A stretch of 64,000 bases of DNA, taken from the NCBI RefSeq assembly GCF_000949135.2, contig NZ_JTAN02000012.1:558001-622000 (forward strand), read 5' to 3'. This document shows, one piece after another, positions 58,801 through 64,000 of this stretch. Each line of letters starts with the position of its first letter. Position 1 is the first letter of the stretch. The stretch is from Burkholderia sp. USMB20 (GTDB taxonomy: Bacteria > Pseudomonadota > Gammaproteobacteria > Burkholderiales > Burkholderiaceae). Below the pieces are notes generated by a model, which was not told the DNA's origin, searched no databases, and saw nothing but the letters and a program-made list of their open reading frames with translations. The translations under genes and the position numbers were made by a program.

Positions 58801-59945
58801 AGCTGAAGGACGGCATCGTGCGCGTGAAGCTCGCGGAGAACCTCGTCGAATTCCAGCAGGTCGAGTTCCATGGCGGCGACGGCACGCTGCGCGCGATCGG
58901 CCGCGTCCGTCTCGACGGCGCGGCGCCCGACCTGACCGCGAGCATCGTCGCGGACAAGCTCGAGCTGTTCGCGGCGCCGGATCGCAAGCTGTCGCTGTCG
59001 GGCAAGGCGACCGTCGCGAACGACGGGCCGCGCGGCGCACTGTCGATCGACGGCAAGTTCGTCGTCGACCGCGCGCTGTTCGACCTGCCGGAGGAGTCGG
59101 CGCCGCACCTGTCCGACGACGTCGTGATCGTGCGCCCGGACGGCACGGTGCGCGGCGACGTGCAGACCGGTACGGCGGCCGCGAAGCCGCAGAAGGTCGA
59201 GGACAAGCCGGCGCCGTCGCTCGCGCCGCGCGCGAACATCGACATCGGCCTGGGCAACAACTTCCGCTTCAAGGGCCACGGCGCGGATCTCGGCCTGCGC
59301 GGCACGATCACCGTGATGAGCGCGCCGGGCGTGCCGCTGCGCGCGGTCGGCAACGTGCGCGTGACGGAAGGCTCGACGTATACGTCGTTCGGCCGCAAGC
59401 TCGCGGTCGAGAACGGCTTCTTCACGTTCAACGGCCCGGTGTCGAATCCGGGCGTGAACATCCTCGCGATGCGGCGCAACCAGGAGGTCGAGGCCGGCGT
59501 GCAGGTCACCGGCACGATCCAGTCGCCGACGGTCAAGCTCGTGTCCGAGCCGAACGTCACCGACAACGAAAAGCTGTCGTGGCTGCTGTTCGGGCACGGC
59601 ACCGACCAGGGCAACAACGTCGGCCAGCAGAACGCGATGACGGCCGCGCTCGGGCTGCTCGGCAGCGCGACCGGCAAGCGCGTCGCGCAGAGCATCGGTC
59701 TCGACGAATTCTCGATCGGCCGCAGCGACGTCGGCCTGACCGATGCGCAGGTCGTGCAGATCTCGAAGGCGATCAACGAACGCTTCGTGCTCGGTTACGA
59801 GCAAGGGCTGCAATCGGCGAGCAACGCGTTCAAGGCGACGATCAACCTGACGCGCTTCTGGTCGGTGTCCGCGTACGGCGGCACGTTCCAGGGCGTCGAC
59901 CTGAACTACACGCGGCGTTTCGATCGCTGGTTCGGCCAGCGGTGA
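55866..59945 (+). CDS. tamB: TamB (DUF490) inner-membrane translocation protein, N-terminal anchor frameshifted
   Basis: About 1359 codons open. The C-terminal TamB/DUF490 domain is clear (LLFGHGTDQGNNVGQQNAMTAALGLL, QSIGLDEFSIGRSD). The middle is a long beta-rich, periplasm-spanning region including an Ala/Lys linker near codon 505. Codons about 25-95 do not show the expected membrane anchor in this frame; the +1 frame there reads IVAWTLVTAVLLV and TTERGTRLAWQTAVA, which is the anchor. Two opposing shifts between about 55935 and 56150 restore the frame. It partners with TamA 25 bases upstream. Confidence 0.88.
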   Translation: MTKDPNDTLPPNDPDSPERAPGAPPRGRGAGVRADRRVDARDGRAARPCWRPARAGRGDDRARHAARVADGRRVLAAGWRHAGRPRARDRRALRGFAWTSPGGTSTEVRIDRLEGRWVLTRAPWRLSVAYLRAGTVDVRIVPGPSKPAATPQDLSLPLQLRIDDLRVGHLAIHEGASTTQLDHLALNGRSDGRHHELALDGVDTPYGALTARAKLDGVKPFALTGNATYVGKVANEAVNASANVSGSLDALVADVTASGMKLNGRAHVEAAPFGAVPLTRASLAFDHVNPQAIAPGAPAADLAVRAELAPVTAPAGTAPAKGFAVTGPVSIVNAKPGTLGEHLLPVVDAHAIVNLDAHEQRIDGLGLKLIRDGSVTGNGTLTGGKGRFDLKVANLDLNAFVAELRPMRLGGPLGVTLAGDVTTVDFDLNDPKLALGARAKVALTPQQTVLTDARVTAGKGRIDLTGVFRHDAHSSYDAKATLTAFDPLLLAAMGAPKAGSGKPAATVAKTAAKTATKTAAAAKAPARRGETRVSGTLTASGAFAPQVSTKATFKLGDSLYDGVPLTGAGVVQFAGSRILPSNATLSIAGNHVDLRGSFGAPGDRLRFVVDAPELDRLGFGVQGLVQAQGELTGSFAHPNVTATYKAQHVVVGSNRIGAAQGRADIRDGAHGALVFTADATDIALGSLQLKSLRANLDGTRAKHTLDASAMGTAGGRVIDLTLAANGGVVESRDGTRWDGTVTRLANRGTPAVALQAPLAVSAGAGRVTLGATRLTLEGAAIDLKSFVFDHGQMRSAGAVRDASVARFLEIRQELTGQRPPVRTDVVLDADWDFSLGANATGYVQVKRRGGDVTIETGRGIASLGLTDLSARASFAPGNRLNVVALAKANRVGTLDANVTVPFALRDGVFGVVDDGPLSGRIDADIPSLKATGNLFGPSYLLGGRAALKLTVAGTPVKPNVSGMLTGDDLSATLVDQGVQLKDGIVRVKLAENLVEFQQVEFHGGDGTLRAIGRVRLDGAAPDLTASIVADKLELFAAPDRKLSLSGKATVANDGPRGALSIDGKFVVDRALFDLPEESAPHLSDDVVIVRPDGTVRGDVQTGTAAAKPQKVEDKPAPSLAPRANIDIGLGNNFRFKGHGADLGLRGTITVMSAPGVPLRAVGNVRVTEGSTYTSFGRKLAVENGFFTFNGPVSNPGVNILAMRRNQEVEAGVQVTGTIQSPTVKLVSEPNVTDNEKLSWLLFGHGTDQGNNVGQQNAMTAALGLLGSATGKRVAQSIGLDEFSIGRSDVGLTDAQVVQISKAINERFVLGYEQGLQSASNAFKATINLTRFWSVSAYGGTFQGVDLNYTRRFDRWFGQR

Positions 59946-60085
59946 CGAAGCGGGCGCCTGGCCGGTCGGCCAGGCGCGCCGGCGCCCCGGTTCGCGCGTG
60001 CGCACGCGCCGCATCCTGCCCACGCAGCGGCGAGCGTCACGCCGACCTGCAACCACCGGCCGCGGCGCCGCTCGCGGCCGCCCAT

Positions 60086-60114
60086 GAAAAAGCCCCGCAC
60101 GTGGTGCGGGGCTT
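60086..60114 (-). terminator. Intrinsic terminator after metG
   Basis: An 11-bp stem aagccccgcac/gtgcggggctt with a 3-base loop and a T run on the minus strand. It lies 27 bases after the metG stop. Confidence 0.92.
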
Positions 60115-60140
60115 CGTGTGCAAGCAGCGGCGCGTGCGGC

Positions 60141-62303
60141 TTACTTCACGCGCATGCCGGGCTTCGCGCCGCTGTGCGGCTCGAGGATGTAGAGGCCCGG
60201 CTCGGCCTTCTCGTCGGCCGCCGACGCGGCGAGCACCATCCCTTCGGACAGCCCGAACTTCATCTTGCGCGGCGCGAGGTTCGCGACCATCACCGTCAGC
60301 TTGCCGACGAGCTGCTCGGGCTGGTACGCGGACTTGATGCCCGAGAACACGTTGCGGGTCTTTTCCTCGCCGACATCGAGCGTGAGCTGCAGCAGCTTGT
60401 CGGAGCCCTCGACGGCCTGACACGCGACGATCTTCGCGATGCGCAGGTCGATCTTCGCGAAATCGTCGATCGAGATCGGACCGTCGTCGGCGCCGTTCGC
60501 CGCAGCGACCTTCGCGTTCGCCTTCGCGTTTTTCGCGTCCTTCGCGGCGTTGGCGGCGGTTGCCCCCGCGGCAGCGGCGCCGGCGGCCTCGGCCTGCAGC
60601 GAATCGCGGTTCGCGGCGAGCAGCGCGTCGATCTGCTTCGGATCGACCCGCGTCATCAGGTGCTGGTACGCCTTGATCGGCTGCGCGGACGACAGCGGCT
60701 TCGCGGCGTCGGCCCACGTGAGCGGCGCGATTCCGAAGAACGCCTCGACGGCTTCGGCCACGCGCGGCATCACCGGCTTCAGCGCGAGCGACAGCAGGCG
60801 GAACGCCTCGAGGCTCACGCTGCAGGTTTCGTGCAGTGCGACCGCGTTGGCCGGATCCTTCGCGAGTTCCCACGGCTTCGCGCCGTCGACGTACGCGTTC
60901 ACTTCGTCCGCGAGCTCCATCGTCTGGCGCAGCGCGCGGCTGTATTCGCGCGCTTCGTAGTGCGCGGCGATCGCCGGAATCGCATCGCGCAGCGTCGCGA
61001 CGAGCGGATGGTTCATCGCGCTGTCCTGCACGCGGCCGTCGAAACGCTTGAGCAGGAAGCCGGCCGCGCGGCTCGCGATGTTCACGTACTTGCCGACGAG
61101 GTCGCTGTTCACGCGCGCCTGGAAATCGTCGAGGTTCAGGTCGATGTCTTCCATCGTCGCGTTCAGCTTCGCGGCGAAGTAGTAGCGCAGCCATTCCGGG
61201 TTCAGGCCCGTGTCGATGTAGCTCTGCGCGGTGATGAACGTGCCGCGCGACTTCGACATCTTCGCGCCGTCGACCGTCAGGAAGCCGTGCGCGAACACGT
61301 TGGTCGGCGTGCGGTGGCCCGAGAACTCGAGCATCGCCGGCCAGAACAGCGTGTGGAAATACAGGATGTCCTTGCCGATGAAGTGGTACTGCTCGGCCTT
61401 CGTGCCCGGGCGGATCCACGCATCGAAGTCGATGCCGTTGCGGTCGCACAGGTTCTTGAAGCTCGCGTAGTAGCCGACCGGCGCGTCGAGCCACACGTAG
61501 AAGTACTTGCCGGGCGCGCCCGGGATCTCGAAGCCGAAGTACGGCGCGTCGCGCGAGATGTCCCAGTCGGCGAGCCTGGCCTCGCCGGCGTCGCCGAGCC
61601 ATTCGCGCATCTTGTTGGTCGCTTCGGGCTGTGCGAGGCCGCTGACCCATTCGCGCAGGAACGACTCGCAGCGCGGGTCCGACAGGCGGAAGAAGTAGTG
61701 CGTCGAGGTCTTGCGCACCGGCGTCGCACCGGACACGACCGAGTACGGGTTCAGCAGTTCGGTCGGCAGGTAGGTCGAACCGCACACTTCGCAGTTGTCG
61801 CCGTACTGGTCCTTCGCGTGGCACTTCGGGCATTCGCCCTTGATGAAGCGGTCCGGCAGGAACATTTCCTTGACCGGGTCGTACGCCTGTTCGATCTCGC
61901 GCTCGGCGATCAGGTCGTTTTCCTTCAGCGCGAGGTAGATCTTCTCGCTCAGCACGCGGTTCTCGTCCGAGTCGGTCGAGTAGAAGTTGTCGAACGACAC
62001 GCCGAAGCTGTCGAAGTCGCGCTTGTGCTCGGTCCACACGCGCTCGATCAGCTGCTTCGGCGTCAGGCCTTCCTTCTCCGCGCGCAGCATGACCGGCGTG
62101 CCGTGCGTGTCGTCGGCGCCGATGTAGTAGACCTCGTGACCGTGCATTCGCAGCGTCCGCACCCAGATGTCGGTCTGGATGTACTCGACCAGGTGGCCGA
62201 TGTGGATCTGGCCGTTGGCATAGGGCAGTGCGGACGTAACGAGGATCTGGCGGCTGCCTTGCGGCGCCGCAGCCTGCACGGAAGTGAGGTCGGATGCGGA
62301 CAT
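60141..62303 (-). CDS. metG: Methionyl-tRNA synthetase
   Basis: A 720-residue class I synthetase. The HIGH motif is at residues 34-37 (ANGQIHIGH) and KMSKS at 348-352. Zinc-binding cysteines lie in [18 protein letters not shown] (about residues 149-166). An Ala-rich linker (about 565-600) leads to a C-terminal tRNA-binding EMAP-like domain ([22 protein letters not shown]), which also mediates dimerisation. The start is ATG 62303. The neighbouring mrp gene is divergent beyond the lipoprotein gene. Confidence 0.97.
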   Translation of the reverse strand: MSASDLTSVQAAAPQGSRQILVTSALPYANGQIHIGHLVEYIQTDIWVRTLRMHGHEVYYIGADDTHGTPVMLRAEKEGLTPKQLIERVWTEHKRDFDSFGVSFDNFYSTDSDENRVLSEKIYLALKENDLIAEREIEQAYDPVKEMFLPDRFIKGECPKCHAKDQYGDNCEVCGSTYLPTELLNPYSVVSGATPVRKTSTHYFFRLSDPRCESFLREWVSGLAQPEATNKMREWLGDAGEARLADWDISRDAPYFGFEIPGAPGKYFYVWLDAPVGYYASFKNLCDRNGIDFDAWIRPGTKAEQYHFIGKDILYFHTLFWPAMLEFSGHRTPTNVFAHGFLTVDGAKMSKSRGTFITAQSYIDTGLNPEWLRYYFAAKLNATMEDIDLNLDDFQARVNSDLVGKYVNIASRAAGFLLKRFDGRVQDSAMNHPLVATLRDAIPAIAAHYEAREYSRALRQTMELADEVNAYVDGAKPWELAKDPANAVALHETCSVSLEAFRLLSLALKPVMPRVAEAVEAFFGIAPLTWADAAKPLSSAQPIKAYQHLMTRVDPKQIDALLAANRDSLQAEAAGAAAAGATAANAAKDAKNAKANAKVAAANGADDGPISIDDFAKIDLRIAKIVACQAVEGSDKLLQLTLDVGEEKTRNVFSGIKSAYQPEQLVGKLTVMVANLAPRKMKFGLSEGMVLAASAADEKAEPGLYILEPHSGAKPGMRVK

Positions 62304-62467
62304 AGGGTCTGTAGAAGAACGGCGGAAACGACGGAAACTGCGATTCTATCAGGGGCGCGGGCAGGTCAGCCGGCGCGGGCGCCGTGGATCGGGCGCCGGA
62401 AGGGGCGGGGCCGCGGCGGCGGCGTGCCAGGCGGTGCGATGCTGCGATGCAGCAGGCGAATTCCGGG

Positions 62468-62497
62468 CAAAAAAAACCGGGGCGAATTCGGCCCCGG
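62468..62497 (-). terminator. Intrinsic terminator after the OmpA-like lipoprotein gene
   Basis: A 7-bp stem ccggggc/gccccgg with a 7-base loop, followed on the minus strand by eight T. It lies about 180 bases after the lipoprotein stop and before metG; the bases between (62498-62679) hold no gene that I can see. Confidence 0.88.
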
Positions 62498-62679
62498 AGC
62501 AACAACGACAAGAGGAGAATGGTGACGCGCCGGCAGCGCCAGCCGCGTACCGTAAAGACAGACCGCGGGTCGCGACAGAAGTTCGAAATTTTTTTCGATT
62601 TGTTACGGAGCCCGCGGGAAGCCTTGTGCGGCGGGGCCGCGCGCCCGGCGCGCGACCCCGTTTCCTCTCGCGACGATGC

Positions 62680-63321
62680 TTACTGCTGGGCTGCGCGCAG
62701 GTAGATCTCGACGCGGCGGTTTTGTGCGCGGCCGGCTTCGGTCGCGTTGTCCGCGATCGGGTTCGACGGGCCCATGCCCTGTGCCGCCAGGCGGCCGCCG
62801 GCGACGCCACGCTGCACCAGCGCGTTGACGACGCTCTGCGCGCGGTTCTGCGACAGCGTCTGGTTCAGCTGCTGCGAACCCGTGCTGTCCGTGTAGCCGA
62901 CGACCGATGCCGTCACTTGCGGGTTCTGGTTCAGCGTCGTCGCCAGGTCGTTCAGCAGCGGCGTGAAGGCCGGCGTGATCGCGTACTGGTTGGTCGCGAA
63001 CGTCACCGAACTCGGCACGTTCAGCTTCAGCGAGCCGTCCGGCTGCTCGGTCACCTGCGTGCCCGTCTTGGCTGCCGACGGCGCGAGCTTGTTCTTGATC
63101 GCCTGCCAGTTGTAACCCGTCACGCCGCCGACCAGTGCGCCGACGCCCGCGCCGATCGCCGCGCCCTTGCCGCCGCCGGCCAGCGCGCCGATGCCTGCGC
63201 CGAGCGCTGCGCCCGTGCCGGTCCCGACGGCCGTGTTGTTGCCTTGCTGCGTGGCGCAGCCTGCCAGCAGTGCGCCGGCCAAGGCGAAGACGGACAGGCG
63301 AGTCGCGATTTTCATGTTCAT
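62680..63321 (-). CDS. OmpA-family lipoprotein with glycine zipper
   Basis: A 213-residue outer-membrane lipoprotein. The lipobox is ALLAGC with C22 as the lipidated residue. Residues 30-68 form a glycine zipper (GAALGAGIGALAGGGKGAAIGAGVGALVGG), usually a membrane-associated helix. A C-terminal OmpA peptidoglycan-binding domain (about 105-213) has VGYTDSTGSQQLNQTLSQNRAQSVV and NRRVEIYLR. It tethers the outer membrane to the cell wall. ATG 63321 has gagagg upstream; MKIA at 63315 is an alternative. Confidence 0.92.
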   Translation of the reverse strand: MNMKIATRLSVFALAGALLAGCATQQGNNTAVGTGTGAALGAGIGALAGGGKGAAIGAGVGALVGGVTGYNWQAIKNKLAPSAAKTGTQVTEQPDGSLKLNVPSSVTFATNQYAITPAFTPLLNDLATTLNQNPQVTASVVGYTDSTGSQQLNQTLSQNRAQSVVNALVQRGVAGGRLAAQGMGPSNPIADNATEAGRAQNRRVEIYLRAAQQ

Positions 63322-63673
63322 CTTGAATTCCTCTCTTGGTTGAACGAGTCGACAACGACGACAAACAACAGTTATGGCTCCCGGCACGGACGCCCGAAAA
63401 AGGTGGGCAGGCCCGTGCCCGCGGCAGCCGCCGAGGCGGCTGCATGCCCTGTTCGCCAGCGTGGCTGTTCCGGACAGGGTGATGCGTCAGCCTCTACAAT
63501 ATAGGCGGTTCGTGGCCGATTTGGCCCCATAGCATGCCGCACGCGAAGATTGCTCCGCCGCGCGCGTTCGCGCAATGGCGTGCAACAGATTCTTTCACTT
63601 TTCCCGATTTTCGCAGCGTTATTTGATATTTCTTGACGTTTGCGCGAGAGAAAAACGTTTTCACGGAGTTTCG
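63322..63673. promoter_or_regulatory. Divergent lipoprotein/mrp intergenic region
   Basis: There is no gene in these 352 bases. On the minus strand TATATT (63504-63499) is a plausible -10 for the lipoprotein gene. The right half is AT-rich and holds TTGACG at 63633 and the palindrome aaaacgtttt (63652-63661), close before the mrp start. Confidence 0.4.
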
Positions 63674-64000
63674 ATGAGCATTGACCGGGCACAAGTCGAC
63701 GCCGCATTGGCGGCTGTCGTCGACCCCAATACGGGCCGTCCTTACGCGGCGAACAAGGGCGTGCGCAACGTCGCGATCGACGGCGACGCCGTGGCGGTCG
63801 ACGTGGTGCTCGGCTATCCCGCGCGCAGCCAGCACGACGACGTGCGCGCGCGCATCGCCGCTGCGCTGAAGGCCGTGCCGGGCGTGCGCGACGCACGCGT
63901 CGCCGTGTCGCAGGAGATCGTCGCGCACACGGTGCAGCGCGGCGTGAAGCTGCTGCCGAACGTGAAGAACATCGTCGCGGTCGCGTCGGGCAAGGGCGGC
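63674..64000 (+). CDS. apbC: Mrp/NBP35-family Fe-S carrier ATPase, 3' end outside window
   Basis: The first 109 codons of an Mrp/ApbC P-loop ATPase. An N-terminal MIP18-like domain (residues 1-90, MSIDRAQVDAALAAVVDPNTG...) is followed by VKNIVAVASGKGG, the beginning of the deviant Walker A motif, where the window ends. These proteins carry Fe-S clusters to targets. The gene sits near metG, as in many proteobacteria. Confidence 0.9.
   Translation, partial: MSIDRAQVDAALAAVVDPNTGRPYAANKGVRNVAIDGDAVAVDVVLGYPARSQHDDVRARIAAALKAVPGVRDARVAVSQEIVAHTVQRGVKLLPNVKNIVAVASGKGG

Noticed and set aside
55767-60056. A 1429-codon open frame on the minus strand opposite tamB
   Set aside because: It is the antisense shadow of tamB: highly Arg/His/Asp-rich, without domain character, and typical of the reverse frame of GC-rich coding DNA.
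60084-62525. An 813-codon plus-strand frame opposite metG
   Set aside because: Shadow of metG with biased composition and no ribosome site; metG itself has all its catalytic motifs.

Overview
The window is a GC-rich (about two-thirds G+C), densely coded stretch that reads as the large chromosome of a Burkholderia, most probably of the Burkholderia cepacia complex. The evidence is the protein sequences themselves and the gene order: fkpB-ispH, livHMGF, cysB/cysI-cysH-cysD-cysN, lptF/lptG/pepA/holC, ilvD, lgt, zapA-6S RNA, a riboswitch-led cobalamin block, panC-panD-scpA, tamA-tamB, and metG beside an Mrp ATPase. I see no prophage, insertion sequence, CRISPR array or defence island. This is core chromosome and I did not find a clearly new multi-gene system.

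Layout. 1-6380: the end of an FKBP isomerase, ispH, then a branched-chain amino-acid ABC operon whose binding-protein gene (livK) is a wreck while livHMGF are intact. 6650-17730: assorted single genes (DUF2278, GNAT, argD with a possible attenuator, a 2Fe-2S flavin reductase, SDRs, RsuA-type pseudouridine synthase, DinB-like, two LysR regulators, alpha/beta hydrolase, small lipoprotein, tRNA-Leu). 17830-26890: a periplasmic binding protein, cysB, and the sulfate assimilation cluster with two siroheme genes. 26915-32490: LPS-export permeases lptF and lptG, pepA, holC, DUF2486, cytochrome c. 32610-38900: ilvD with a divergent LysR gene, lgt, SIMPL protein, EVE-domain protein, 6S RNA, zapA and a zapB-like gene. 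39080-49370: cobalamin riboswitch, btuB remnant, btuCD, cobT, cobS, cobC on the plus strand; btuF, cobD, cbiB, cobU on the minus strand; cobQ. 49450-64000: small secreted protein, DoxX, ParA, panD, panC, scpA, DUF3460, tamA-tamB, metG, OmpA-like lipoprotein and the start of an Mrp ATPase.

How the genes work together. The cys cluster takes sulfate to sulfide: CysDN makes APS, an Fe-S type CysH reduces it, and CysI reduces sulfite with siroheme whose synthesis uses the SUMT and CbiX genes placed directly after cysN. The B12 block covers uptake (BtuC, BtuD, BtuF) and late assembly (CobQ, CbiB, CobU, CobD, CobT, CobS, CobC) under one visible riboswitch. The tamA-tamB, lptF-lptG and lgt genes serve envelope assembly.

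The main oddity is a set of genes carrying clustered small indels or internal loss: livK, btuB, cobD, cobU, the N-termini of tamA and tamB, and the C-terminus of panD. In panD two short frame changes compensate each other within a conserved motif, which suggests run-length errors in the assembly as much as real decay. The other items worth following are an arginine-rich leader peptide plus terminator in front of argD, and a 105-bp tandem duplication at the end of cobC.
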